A DNA stretch of 64,000 nucleotides from Basidiobolus meristosporus CBS 931.73 (GCA_002104905.1 MCFE01000099.1:108545-172544); one strand, 5' to 3'; counted from the stretch's first letter, positions 47,457 to 58,326 are shown. Numbers and translations are program-made. Notes: generated by a model not told the origin, from the letters alone.

Positions 47457-49666
47457 TTATTCGCATTTTAAACTTAGCTCTCGTATGTCAGCTTCTTCTG
47501 CATATCGCAGGAATAAGCACTTTGGGAATACAGTGACATCTGGTCGAAAGGGATATCGTCTGGACAAGGTCTGGAACGAGAGTAGCCGTTTGATGACGGA
47601 GGCAGTGATGTGATGTTTGTGAAAATTAATTAGCGCGGGCAAACCATCTGAGGGTGGAGGCAAGTAGGATGGCTGTTCGGAGTTGTACGTCAGGTCTGAC
47701 AAGAATAACCCAAAGAAAGGAATACATGCTTCCCCAACCATCTTGCAGTCCTCCCGCTCTGGGTTGCTCCACATCAGATGGCGGTAGTCCTCACTAGCCT
47801 TGCGCATGGCGCTGCGTATATTTCCCCAATTCTTACAGGGGCTGGTGAATTCCTTAAGCTCCTCAAACGTGCGTTTCTCCTGTACCCCCACTCTCTCCCA
47901 AGTTCGTGAAAGCCGCGAGACATTCGAGGACTGCAGCCCCAGGAGGATCTGCAGTAGCGTACTATAGTTTCGATGCTGGTAACAGCGCTACGAACAATCA
48001 ATTAACGATCCAGCTACGAAGACAGTTAGGACTTAGATGCACAGCAATTACCATGGCGATGCGAATCAGCTTCTCAACAATGCATGTGCGCTCTTCTACG
48101 GTATCTGAAGTTACTACCTCTGTAGCCACCCACTGGCACATCTAAACGAATTTGGTAAGCATCGAGCTGTACAACATCCAAATGAATCCACTCACGATAT
48201 TGAATCGCTCGATCTGTGCTAGAACTTCGTTACATTTGTCGTGGCCATCCTTGGCTGCACTATCTTTCCACTGCACCCCAATCAACTCGTGCCATTGAAC
48301 GGCACACAAATAGTGCTGCTCAATGATGCAGAATTGCTGCGCTATCGTTTCCGTGGGGTACGAGAGAAGAAAGGAGCGTTTTTGTCGAGGGTTAGCGGGG
48401 GAGCAGGGGATAGAGTTGGCCGGGCTACTGGAGAGTTCAACATCTACGGTATATTCGTCGCTAACGGCAGAGAGCTGCGAAGATCTGGCAGAACTTTCTG
48501 AAAGGGAAGGCATCTGCGTTTGTGCCGCATACATGTCGAAGCTCAGAAGCGATCTGTGCTGGTGCCTCATGGACGAATTGAAGAGTGCCACATTGCTTCG
48601 GTACTCCTCGAATTTTCTGGAGCATCCGGAGAAGGAGCTATCGAAAGACTCAAAGGAGCACTTGTTCACAAGCCTTCGATCGCGGTTACCATCCAGCGGC
48701 ATTGGTGACTCTGTGAGCTTCTTAGTGTGCTCTTTGGCGGCTTTCTTCTTCCTTTTGTATAGCTCATATAGATCAGTGACAAGCACTGACTCTTCCGCGA
48801 GAGTGCTGATCTGGGGATACGAGTGGACAGATTTTAGGAAATTGACCAACGTAAAGCTCAGTGTTGCCGAGGAGGCGAAATCATGCTCGAAATATTCCTT
48901 GAGCCAATATTTAATGACCAAATGGATGTTGACCCGCGTCCTGCGGCTGCCCCGTAAACTTGAATCCATAGAGCTAAGGAACTTGGAGATCAGCAACTTG
49001 CAGAGCTGGACTGGGGATACAAAGAGGCGATACGTCATAAAAAAGTCCGAAATAAACGTATAGTCTATGACACGATGTTTAGCGAGAAGCATTTGCTGGA
49101 GCCGAAAATAGATAGGTACCTGCTGCGCTTACAAGCGTATCCAGTAAAGTCCCTAACGTCGCCACTGAAAGGCGTTTTCCCCTTCGCACATCCGGTTCTC
49201 GAGTCGTGCTGGTCGTCTCTGGTTGAATTCTGGGTTCCTCAAGTCCTGAGGGCTGCGTTTGTTTCAAGTCCGTGCAGGCAACCTCTGATGTCCGGGCACA
49301 GTTGCCCTTCTCTTGTGAAGCAGAAGAGCGTGTTCTGGCGCGTTTGCTAGCCTCGGCGCTTCTTATCATTTGCAGCTTGGAAATACCATCTTTGTCTTCA
49401 GTCAAATCAAAGACGTGTGATATCTCGATCATGGGACGCTGCTCTTTAGGCACGAGGTGTGGGCCAGCTGCAACCTTCATATCCAAAGTTCCGTCATGAG
49501 ATACTCGAGCTGCCTTTGAGAAAGAGGCTGCTGCGTAATTGGTCTTCTCCATCTCTCTTTTGAGAATTGGCAAAAATAGATTATGGGCAGGCTTGCGTGG
49601 TTTAAACTGGTCGGGATTGAGTGGTTCCATATTATCAGAAAGACTTTTCCAAGTACTTGGCCACAT
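47457..49666 (-). CDS. Ras guanine nucleotide exchange factor (RasGEFN + RasGEF)
   Basis: It should activate a Ras-type GTPase by releasing GDP. Exons inferred: 49,666-49,133; 49,095-48,196; 48,141-48,052; 47,987-47,457. Introns of 37, 54 and 64 bp are all phase 0, giving about 684 aa. The N-terminal 170 residues are polar and unstructured. RasGEFN follows (TLLDTLQMLLAKHRVIDYTF, then FFMTYRLFVSPVQLCKLLI, to about residue 270). A Ser-rich linker precedes the catalytic domain: ETIAQQFCIIEQHYLCAVQW, then HELIGVQW, IERFN, QWVATEVV, RNYSTLLQILLGLQSS, SRLSRTWERV, ACIPFFGLFLSDLTY and LINFHK. All main catalytic helices including the hairpin region are represented. No SH3 domain is seen upstream. It resembles Cdc25/Ste6-type factors but is shorter than Cdc25. 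Confidence 0.9.
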
Positions 49667-51969
49667 AGTAGTGGTTTACAACAGCAAAATAGCAAGTAGC
49701 TGGAGGAGGGAAGTGAGTAGTGGGCTCGGCTTGGAGAGGATCGGAAAACTTCGAAAGTAATTACGGCACAACCTGCCTCTCCTTTTCATATCCAAGGTGA
49801 AACCTTTAGACTCAGGAGGAGTAGTTTACTACTGAAGGCCTAAAACCAAATGAGAAACCAAGTCGAAGTCGAAGATTTCACCTGTACATCAAAAACCTGT
49901 AATAACCGCCCAGTCTTGGAGCAAGGCGCCCTTCAATTGCATCTAACTGGTTTGATCAACTTGGTAGTTCAATGCTAGACATCACAAGAGTGAAATGAAG
50001 GAGGACAAGCGCATAGCATATGGGCTACACGGGCCTGCGATTGGCTGTCTCCTAACGGCAGGCGGATCAAAGTTGTTGATCTTCGCGAGCAACTACCCGC
50101 GATCTGATCAAACAAACTAGCCGGGGCCTGCCGACAGTGACGTGAGTTGGTGGGAGTTGTAACCTACCCTGCGTATTTGCCATTAGGGAGGTGCGTAGTA
50201 TCGGGATCAACACTGGCGGACATCTGATCGAAATCTGCGCCCATCTGGCATACATTGTTCAGGTGATGTTTTCCTGGCAACCGAAAGCCGCTGCTTATCC
50301 AGAGGCTCTCATTGCATGTCGGAGACCGGCTGGCTAGGCACACGCAAGAGGGAGCTGTGGAGGTCTTGGCGCGATTGCCATAGGCTCCAGGTATCATCAA
50401 GGCTGCATCCTCATCACAAGATCCAATCAGTGCTATATACCGCAATCATTGTAGATAAAATGGTGTGGTTGAGCTTTTTGCAGTGGAGTGAACCAGGGTG
50501 ATTGGCGAAATAAGGATAAATCCATTCCGGTATTTGCATAGCGCAAGTCAGTGGTGCCTCAATCCTGGGAAATGCCAAGAAACAAATATGCCCAGGAAAC
50601 TGCATTGCCCAAACTTCCATACATATATGTTCCCCAAATTGAATCCGGCCAGGCGCCCACTTCCAGTACGGCTGTCGAACTAATCACGATATACTCATAA
50701 CCCCTTCTGGATTGCCCCGTCACACCACCCCTTGTTCCCTTGAAATCCGGCTACACATAAAGATAAACGAGAGTCAGGCTCTGTTATTAGCAATGGCGCA
50801 GACGTTGGGCACCGGACTTTCTGAACCTGCGGTGATACTTTGGCTTTGCTAGCCAGGTTGTTCGCTCTTCTTTACTGTAGGTGGCAGTGAGCTCGAATTT
50901 GGCCGCGGCCATGACAAGTGACTGCTCACGCAAATAGCATGGCTTGATCAAATACCAAGGGGAGGGGTAACGGAAATGCTATAGTTGGCTACCAAGGCCA
51001 CCAGCCACTAGGTGCATCATCGACATCAGCACTCTACCATTTTCCAATTGCATCTTGCTCAAGTTTGTTGGCCGAAACATACGCACCCAATTTCTATGGA
51101 AGTAGATCAGAGTTGCCCGCGAGGTTACCGCTGCTAGTAAGCATGGGCCCAACATTCGTTGGCCATATTTCCTGCGGGTAGGTCGGTTAGATCCAAATCG
51201 TTGTCCGTGCCTTCCACAAGCCCTCGGGCGGTTGCAGATCCTGGCAAGATGCCATCACTCAACGTGAAATCACGATCAGCATGTTACACTAGGCTAGGCC
51301 AGAGGTTACAATAGGACGAGATGTAATCCATACTAAGGATGGCAGTATCAGAAAATTTGGGATATGTTGCATAGGATTCAATAGCGGAATATGTCAGCCG
51401 GTCTTGTACTTGCAGCACCTACAGAGTCTTTCCTTTCATTGTTAATGCCTTGCATCTGAGCCAACATTGGAGCGGAGACCTGGTTTTTTCCGAGGTTTGT
51501 GTCGCACATGGAAACAGTATGTATGTGGTGAGCTCCATGAAGGCAGAAGCCAATGGCATCAGAGCCTGATGGGGATTCGATAAGGTCTGCTCACCTACCA
51601 TCCAAGATTAGGCTTAGTCCCCTGCTAAGAAAGCAGAGGCGTCACCTGACCGTACTAGTAGCAGTTATGAGCTGCAGAGGAGTTGCCATGCAATGGATGT
51701 TCATGTGTTACGCCAATCCGTCCTAAATGAACCACCTAGAACATGTGCTGATAAATGCTACTTCAAGATCCGTAGCTCACGCGTTGAGTAACGGTTATGC
51801 TCGAGCCTTGAGAGGAACGACATATAGAGGAATCAGAGATTGGCGCAAGAATCTGTGGGATACAGTTGCCGCAGTGATTAATAATCAATTTTGGCTATGG
51901 AAATAAGCTGATTAAACGCCACAATGATCGCAGCCACCATCCTACCATACGCCTCAAAGCAGAGAGCAA
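49667..51969. other. Long intergenic stretch, no gene seen
   Basis: About 2.3 kb with normal CpG but only short overlapping open stretches on both strands. No tRNA-like boxes, repeats or splice-supported frames were noticed. It separates the divergent RasGEF (-) and NmrA-like (+) genes. Confidence 0.5.
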
Positions 51970-51978
51970 TATAAAAGG
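51970..51978 (+). promoter_or_regulatory. TATA box of the NmrA-like gene
   Basis: TATAAAAGG is close to the ideal TATA consensus and lies about 100 bases before the ATG at 52,074. Confidence 0.55.
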
Positions 51979-52059
51979 TTAGCTATTCAAGAGCAAGTAT
52001 CACAAATCCAAAGTTCAATAGTCAACTTAGCCAAGGCTGATCTTTACGCAGCTTCGTGG

Positions 52060-52071
52060 ATGTACTATTAA
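52060..52071 (+). promoter_or_regulatory. Minimal upstream ORF (Met-Tyr-Tyr-stop)
   Basis: ATG TAC TAT TAA ends two bases before the main start codon at 52,074 and is in another frame. It is the nearest upstream ATG in the probable leader and could reduce or condition translation of the downstream gene. Confidence 0.5.
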
Positions 52072-52073
52072 CC

Positions 52074-52922
52074 ATGTCATCGACTCCCGCACTTGTTCTC
52101 GGGGCCAATGGTCACCTGGGAAAAATCGTTGCTGCTGACCTTGCCGCTCGTAATGTTCCACTTGTTCTTTTTGGCCATAGTAGCCTGCCTGCCTCTTCTG
52201 ATGGTGTAAAGGCGGTTCAGGGCAGCCTTGTTGCTGATGATCCCGGTCTAGCTGAAGCGTTGAAAGATGTTGCTACGGTCGTACATTGCGTGTCTAACCC
52301 CCTTCGTACCCAAGAAATCGATGTCGGTGGTACACAGGCCCTCGTGGATACCATAAAAAAACTCTATCCTTCCGCTGAAAGCCAGCCTCGTATCATCTAC
52401 ATCTCCATTGTTGGTATCGAAGAACATTCCGATTACTTCTACTATAAGGCCAAAGTTGATGCGGAACGAATCATCATTAGCTCAGGAGTCCCTCACACAA
52501 TTCTTCGCACAGCTCAATGGCATCCGTTTATTAAAGTTATCGCAGACCAGTTTCTTGGATTAAAAGATCCTTCCGCAGATTGCTATACTGTTCCCACTGG
52601 TGTTGATTTGCGCCCGGTATCTATTGAAGAAGTTGGTGGTAAGGTAGTAGAGCTAGTTCTCAGCGGGAAGGCTGAAGGATGTCTGCCAGATATGGTTGGG
52701 CCTGAGTTTCTTTCCTTGGAGCAAGCTGTAACTATCTACCTTAAATCACGTCAAAGTCATGCCCAACTGAAGCTCTATGACCCAGTGTCACCTGACTACC
52801 CGGACTCCATGTTCCGTGCCTTCAATGGTAATGCTCGTGATCCTATTGATCCAAAATTCTTTATTTTGGGTAAGCAAACGTGGGAAGAGTTTCTCAATGA
52901 TCCCAACAGTAGGTTTTGGTGA
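52074..52922 (+). CDS. NmrA-like NAD(P)-binding (atypical SDR) protein, 282 aa
   Basis: An intronless frame from ATG 52,074 reads MSSTPALVLGANGHLGKIVA, with the glycine motif GxNGxxG of a Rossmann fold. It continues with VVHCVSNPLRTQEIDV and IIYISIVGIEEHSDYFYYKA, where YYKAK replaces the classical YxxxK, then GVPHTILRTAQWH, typical of NmrA-like and complex-I-subunit-like atypical reductases. The C-terminal part (FRAFNGNARDPIDPKFF) gives a small substrate lobe. The substrate is unknown; a redox sensor or an oxidoreductase are both possible. It is the last gene before the subtelomeric array. The lack of introns and T-ending codon preference differ from its neighbours, which might reflect transfer or high expression. 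Confidence 0.87.
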   Translation: MSSTPALVLGANGHLGKIVAADLAARNVPLVLFGHSSLPASSDGVKAVQGSLVADDPGLAEALKDVATVVHCVSNPLRTQEIDVGGTQALVDTIKKLYPSAESQPRIIYISIVGIEEHSDYFYYKAKVDAERIIISSGVPHTILRTAQWHPFIKVIADQFLGLKDPSADCYTVPTGVDLRPVSIEEVGGKVVELVLSGKAEGCLPDMVGPEFLSLEQAVTIYLKSRQSHAQLKLYDPVSPDYPDSMFRAFNGNARDPIDPKFFILGKQTWEEFLNDPNSRFW

Positions 52923-53937
52923 GCAGATTAGCTTTGTATAATAAATTTCATGTTTGGCTGCCCCAAGGAAATAAAGTCGCTACAAACCAATCAAGGTTTG
53001 AGTAGTGGGCGCTCCGTTCGGCTACGAGAGTAGCCAGATAGGCTTTGATTTGCAATCGATTCGCTTTTTGAGTTGATTGTATGACAAGGCACGATTTCAT
53101 AGCAAATTCGCGGCTCTGATCAATATTAGGCCATATGCTATGGTTGATAAGAGATTTTACTCACATTGAGAGGTCTATTACACAAACGCAGGAGAGGCTT
53201 TGAAGCAAGTTCTCTGCTTTAGCCTTAGAGAACTGAGGTCACAAAGCTGCCAAAAGATTGATAGCTGTAAAGAAAACTAAACTGATATTGCTACTAGTCT
53301 GATATTGTTCCAAATTTGATACCATGTCCTGATTGTTGTATCCAAGAGAAAAGTGTAATAACACTCTTGAATAGTTTAACTGAACCTAAGTGACAACTAA
53401 GTGCAGAATCTTAGAATTGTCAGAGAGTGGTAGAAATCTTAGCCGAGAGGTTCTGGTCTAGTATTGGCCTTGTATATAGCTGGGTTTGGCTATCAAGGCA
53501 ACAGAGTTGCTTTGCCATGCAGGCTAGGCTTGGGTAGAAACTAGAATGTAATTGTTGAGTTCATAACTGTGTTGAGACACAATCTTAATTTTGTTGAGAC
53601 ACGCACTAAACCAAAAGGTTCAGTGAACTTTATTTATACTTTTTTGATTGAGTTGAATTGGTTAGTGCCATGAGACTGGATTAATTGAAATCAGTTTGGG
53701 TGTTGATAGGGGCATAAGATAAATGAAAATTGTATCATCAATCAGCTGATGTCTTGGCAACAGATAAGTGGTTGGATAGATCTCAGATGACTAAACACCT
53801 GGGAAGGCTTGGCAGATAAGTTGATAACAAAATGATGCCATAAAAGTTAATCAGGTATGACAGCTAAAAATAGATTCTGAGAAGTGATAATATAAACAAT
53901 ATCTGGGATGAGTTATGTTTAGGTTAGGAAAAATCAG
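52923..53937. other. Transition to the subtelomeric array, no gene seen
   Basis: CpG frequency drops after about 53,100 and the sequence becomes AT-rich and repetitive in texture. No open frame of interest is present. It ends at the first TTAGGG remnant. Confidence 0.5.
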
Positions 53938-53949
53938 TTAGGGTTAGGG
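53938..53949 (+). repeat. Telomeric remnant at 3' end of LINE copy A1
   Basis: Two TTAGGG units are followed directly by GGGAGACAGTCACC, the reverse complement of a LINE family A 3' end. It is the most centromere-proximal such joint in the window. Confidence 0.75.
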
Positions 53950-54598
53950 GGGAGACAGTCACCAATAGGCAAAATCTTTATTTCAGTTGAAACAAAGAAG
54001 CCAGCACTACTGTTGTAGCTTTGATACAAGAGTGTGTAGCTGAGGGGAATTAGTAGGTAAGTTAATAAGAAGTGATGATAGTTCTTCAGTGCTCAAGACA
54101 CTGTTCAGTGGGAAGGGGGGTAGCAAGGAGGGTAAGAATGATTTGTGAACAACATTAATGAGGGGAATATGATAAGGATTGATATTCATCATAAAGGGAG
54201 TGCACTATTTCAGATATTGCTGCCAAAGGTCTGTCAAGTACTTCAGGTAGGCCAGCTTGGGTTTTTCTGACTGCAGAATATAGTGAGCAAGCTTCTTGAC
54301 TTCAGGATCTTCAAGTATAGTTCTCCAGCAGGAGCCAGGTGTGGTGTGGTGTGTTCTCTTCCGGGCCTTGATCAGTGGGTTGTTGCAGTAGTGAAGTCCA
54401 AAATATAATCTGGTTCTGAGGTAGGGAAGTCTGATCTTACAAGGCATAAACCCAAAAGCTCCAAGAATTGCATGTCTGTAGGGGCATTCACGCAGATGAG
54501 GAACCAAGGTGGTAATGCACCAGACTGCAAACTTGTCAAGTTTAGTGCAGTCTCTAGAAGTAAGAGAGAGAAGTGGTAAGCCAAATTCCTGGACAGGG
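53950..54598 (-). pseudogene. LINE family A, copy A1 (3' fragment, old)
   Basis: About 650 bases of the element's 3' end on the minus strand. The frames 54,007-54,192 and 54,205-54,677 match the C-terminal part of the intact copy at 60.7-63.8 kb (for example LHTLVSKLQQ, VPHLRECPYRHAILGAFGFM, TTPGSCWRTILEDPEVKKLA). It is frameshifted and retains some CpG where the younger copies have none. It is truncated on the telomere side by the next insertion. Confidence 0.8.
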
Positions 54599-54756
54599 AA
54601 GGGGGAGGGAAAGTCACCAAGTTGGTGATGTCTTTATTTGAGACAAGAACTAATCTAAGTACAAATAAAGAAGTCAATTAAGAAGTCTAGAACCTCTCTA
54701 AAAAGTAATCTAATTTAGAGTGTAGGTGTTATAGTAAGGGCTAGGAAATGGTTAGA
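54599..54756 (-). repeat. Diverged 3' end of a LINE/SINE family
   Basis: It starts GGGGGAGGGAAAGTCACC and carries a perfect 7-bp hairpin TCACCAAGTTGGTGA (54,614-54,628) followed by TCTTTATTTG, the layout of all the other element 3' ends in this array. The body does not match family A or the SINE closely. It ends near GTGTAGGTGTTATAG (54,720-54,734). Confidence 0.6.
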
Positions 54757-54830
54757 AGAGCAGGGGGTCTGGGGGACGCAGTCCCCTAGAGAATAAAAAA
54801 GCAGGGGGTTTGGGGGATGCAATCCCCCAT
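54757..54830. repeat. Pair of G/C hairpin repeats
   Basis: Two direct copies of GCAGGGGGTxTGGGGGAxGCA-TCCCC lie 41 bases apart. Each folds into a G5/C4-5 hairpin (54,771-54,786 and 54,812-54,828). They differ by ACGCAGT against ATGCAAT, again a CpG-to-TpG type change with pairing retained. Confidence 0.6.
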
Positions 54831-55361
54831 ACTGCTCCCATACTCTTTAAATTCCCTTTGGATTACTTTTCTCTCATTCTTGGTTCTGGTCCCTTAGGGT
54901 TAAAATTCCTCCTCCTAACCCTTATCACCCTAACCATAAATATTTTTACCCTACAATTGGCACATTGTCTGCTCATATAGTGGGCATGTCTGGGCCAATA
55001 TTTGTCTCCCTATACTGTCCATATGCTCTGTATAAGTCTTGATGACTATTTAACTAACAAGTAGAGATTAGCCCAATTGGACCAAATGATCCAATTGTAT
55101 TTAAATTATTTTGACCTCATAGCAAGGATATATGAAGTCTAAATGAAGTTTATGAAATATCTCTGGTATGCACTTTGTGCTGGTATTTTGATTTTTTCAA
55201 AATGGTTGCAAATACTTTGTCTTATATTGCCTTTACTGAAGCAACTTTTGGCAAATTTTAATTGGACCAAATGGTCTAACACTTCATTGATGAATAATGG
55301 GTATGGCTTTAAGCAATTATATTTCAACCATTTAATAGCCAATCCTACTAACTGCAAAGAA
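54831..55361. other. AT-rich spacer with degenerate C-strand telomere motifs
   Basis: CCTAACCCTTATCACCCTAACC at 54,913-54,935 resembles reverse-orientation telomere units. A minus-strand open stretch at 55,139-55,387 has no motif and may be the degraded continuation of the piggyBac relic to its right. Confidence 0.4.
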
Positions 55362-55838
55362 TTATTGAGCATTATTTGTTTTTTCATATACCAACTTCAA
55401 GTGCCTGGTATAGCAGTCTTTACACATTGGGTAGCCAGGGTTGCAACTGCATGAAAACTCAACCTTAGTGCCTGTAACATGAGCGGCAGTACAAGTTTTG
55501 CAAGCTAATCTACGGCGCTTTGAGCCATAACCTTTACTCATCAACAGGTAAGTGTGATTTTCATCACTTCTGAGTTACCTCTGACTACCCAAGGGCCCCT
55601 TGATGTCTGAACCGGCCAAATTCTTACAATATTGCAAGAAATTGTATGCTAAAATATCCTTGAAAGAGAAATGAGATACACCACACTTTTGGTAAGAAAA
55701 TGTACAATAAGAGCTATAGGCATTGGCTTTGCAGATACCCAGGATGAAGCCGTAGAAACGCATCTCCCATCTTTCTGTAGATATAACATCATGATAAGAT
55801 GTCAAATTATCTTGAAGGTTATTGGCAGCATCAATCAA
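55362..55838 (-). pseudogene. piggyBac-type transposase, C-terminal relic
   Basis: The frame 55,575-55,838 reads YHDVISTERWEMRFYGFILG followed by ICKANAYSSY, like the end of the DDE_Tnp_1_7 domain (RRW...N-A-Y). The frame 55,362-55,544 reads RRRLACKTCTAAHVTGTKVE and then CSCNPGYPMCKDCY, a C-terminal cysteine-rich zinc-binding tail typical of piggyBac proteins (CxxC...C...PxCxxC). A frame break near 55,560 separates them and the catalytic aspartates lie further upstream and are absent. It is a broken copy. Confidence 0.65.
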
Positions 55839-56190
55839 ACCTACAAATATAGTAAATGGAGCACATGTTGTTTCTTCAAGACAGGATTCTACTTACTTTT
55901 ATGGGTCTCATATTCTTCAACCGCTTCCGGTCACTGAATGGTTATCACCTCACCGCAACGCAACGCAACGCAACGCAGCGGGAACGGTAGCAGCACTGCA
56001 TCTAGGAAGCAGACCTTTTGCACCAGACGGGGGCCAAGCTACAGACAGCGCAGCAAAAAGCACCCGCCACAACATGACACAACACAACACAACACACCAA
56101 AGGCAGCAGTGGCAAAAAAAGAGCAGACACACACACATATACACACAGGCAGAAGCAAAAAGGGTTGTGGAATGGAGCAATAAGGAAGAA
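55839..56190. other. CpG-bearing spacer with microsatellites
   Basis: (GCAAC)n at 55,955-55,976, (ACACA/CAACA)n at about 56,071-56,098 and a CA-rich run at 56,127-56,148. The CpG-containing repeat survives, which indicates recent origin or lack of methylation next to the 5S gene. Open stretches here are products of the repeats. Confidence 0.55.
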
Positions 56191-56308
56191 AACATCAGCA
56201 CCTAGTATTCCCACATGGTCCCCCACCATAGTACTGACTAGGCCATTACCAGTTTGACTTTGGAGATCGGACAGGATCCGGTATTTTCTGGTATGTATGG
56301 CCAATGCT
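56191..56308 (-). rRNA. 5S ribosomal RNA gene (118 nt)
   Basis: On the minus strand the sequence contains GGCCATACATACC near the 5' end, CCGATCTCCAAAGTCAAAC (internal control region), TAGTCAGTACTATGGTGGGG and ACCATGTGGGAATACTAGG before GTGCTG at the 3' end. All are in the order and spacing of eukaryotic 5S rRNA. Helix I can be formed over nine positions between AGCATTGGC (56,308-56,300) and GCTGATGTT (56,199-56,191) with Watson-Crick or G-U pairs, giving exactly 118 nt. A T-run at the 3' end can stop RNA polymerase III. One control-region CpG appears changed (CTCCA for CTCCG), so activity is likely but not certain. Confidence 0.85.
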
Positions 56309-56596
56309 CAAGAGTAACATCCTTTGATGAGTACTTATGGAGCAGTGGGCGCACAGTTTTTTGCAAATATCTCACCAACATGGTTGGGTATCCCAGAGTT
56401 TCTTTGACCAGAAGATGCACAACAATGAGGGCTATGTGTGTGTACCATCTCAGCCAGATTGGAGATTTTTTTGATTTTTAGTAGAATTAATGGTGCAAAA
56501 TCAAGGAGAAAACAGGCTTAAAAAGAGGAAGAGTTGAGAAACAACCTAGTTGATATGGCTATTTTCTGCTGGGTGTAGCATCACAATGGCATTGCT
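56309..56596. other. Spacer between 5S rRNA and LINE C
   Basis: It includes the 5S upstream region. A minus-strand frame overlapping the 5S has no meaning. Nothing else is recognised. Confidence 0.45.
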
Positions 56597-58326
56597 TAGG
56601 GGGGGGGAAACCACCGGTTGGTGTAATCTTTATTGTCAATCATTGTGAAAATAAAGAAGTCAGGGATTGATTATGGAGTCTTGTAACATATTTGTACAGA
56701 CACTTTGGGTTAATATGTAGATAGGTTGCTATTTCTTGTAGTTCCTCTGCATTGAACAGAGTGTTGAGAGGGAGTGGCGGTAGCACTAGCAATAATAACT
56801 TATGATCTATGTATCATGATGTGCTTTTGCCAATTGGTGATATAAAGCAAAGAAATGGGGTTTGCTGAGTTACATACTCTTGCCATAGTTGATTAAGATA
56901 CTTGCTATATGCTTCTTTGGGGTTTTTACTCCCCTCTATTGCTTTGGCAAATTGCTGGACTTTTGGGCACCCGATGATAGTTGCCCAACAGGAGTTATTT
57001 TGCGGCATCTTGTGAGAAATCCATGCTTGTATCAACTCATTTGCTGATTTTTGGAGTTGAATACGCAGTCTTGTACGGAGGTACAAAATTCCAATTGAAT
57101 ACGGGAGTAGTCTAAAAGTTGCCAGGACTGCGTGGTGATACTGTGTTGGTGGGAGCCATGGTAATAAAGTATAAATGCTGTGAGAAACAAACTTATCCAG
57201 TTTTGCCAGGTATCTTGTTGGAATAGGCATTATTGCCAATCCAAACTCTAGTACTGGGAGCACAAACTGCTTGAGTAACAAGTGACATTGGCTCAAAGGT
57301 ATATCTGGTGGTGTAACAGAGACTAACTTGTGTAAAGCATGCCGTGCAAGTGCAATTTGCCTCCACACATGTGCTTTTACATCTAGACCAGATGCAGTAA
57401 ACGGAAGCCCTAGATAGCTGACAGTTTCTGCTGGGTGTAGAGTTTGAGAGTTTAGCATGATACTGCATCCAACTGGCTTGGTTTTTGCCATTGAGAGACT
57501 AAGATTGTTTTGTGTAAGGTAGCTGACAATCAGGTTAGAGTCTTTTTCCAAATTACTGGAAGAGATATGTATATCATCTGTGTATAAAGTTGTAAGCGCA
57601 GAGGCTTCCAAGGCCAGAAAGTTGTAAGCACAGAGGCTTTCAAGGCCGGAAAGTTGTTCATAAAGATGGCAAATAGTAGAGGGCCTAGTATGGATCCCTG
57701 CACTACCCCATTTGGAAAATCATAAGCGGTAGATTGCATATTTGGATGCAAAATGTAGGCCTTTGAGTCCTGATATAAAGCCATCATAAGAGCCGTAATT
57801 GAAGGTCCAGCAAATACTTCAAGTTTTCTCCAAAGTTGGTTACGGTCAACTGCATCAAATGCACGGGTAATATCCAAGAGTACTGCTGAAATTTGTTACA
57901 GAGTGTGTGGTCATGGCTTAGCATGACAGCCATTTCTATCAAGACTTTAGGTATAAAGCCAAACTGATTTGCTACAAACAAGCCACTAGATGAGAGTTGC
58001 AAAGCAATCAACAGTTCCAAACCTTTCTGCAAGCTGGTAAGAGGGAAACAGGGCAATAGGATTCTGCCAGTTTGGCTGAGCCCCTACCTTTGTATAGAGG
58101 AATCACCTTTGCAGCCAGCCATTCCAACAGCATTTGCACATGTGAAATACACTGCAAATAGAATGGGAGCAATATATGTGCCATGGCAGCAGGTGCCAGC
58201 TTCAAGATTTCATATGTTATATTGTCATGACCTGGTGCGGTATAGTTGGGTAGCTTACAAAGAGTTGCCTCTAAAGTAGCTGCATCCAGGTTAATTGCGT
58301 GAGAGCAATCTCTTGAAGTAGCTGTA
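56597..58326 (-). pseudogene. LINE family C, 5'-truncated copy with broken reverse transcriptase
   Basis: Joined at its 3' end to TTAGGGGGGGG (56,596-56,607). Minus-strand frames in order read KVIPLYKGRGSAKLAESY, LDITRAFDAVDRNQLW, NGVVQGSILGPLLFAIFM and LYTDDIHISSSN: the reverse transcriptase blocks of a non-LTR element with YTDD or FxDD type active site. Frameshifts occur near 58,020, 57,860 and 57,600; the last coincides with a 30-base internal tandem duplication (about 57,587-57,646). The C-terminal domain (56,814-57,611) is open. It is related to family A at roughly half of residues. It has no endonuclease because the 5' part is missing. Confidence 0.85.

Noticed and set aside
56002-56304. 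Open frames of 75-100 codons over the 5S region
   Set aside because: They are produced by microsatellites and the 5S rRNA gene itself.
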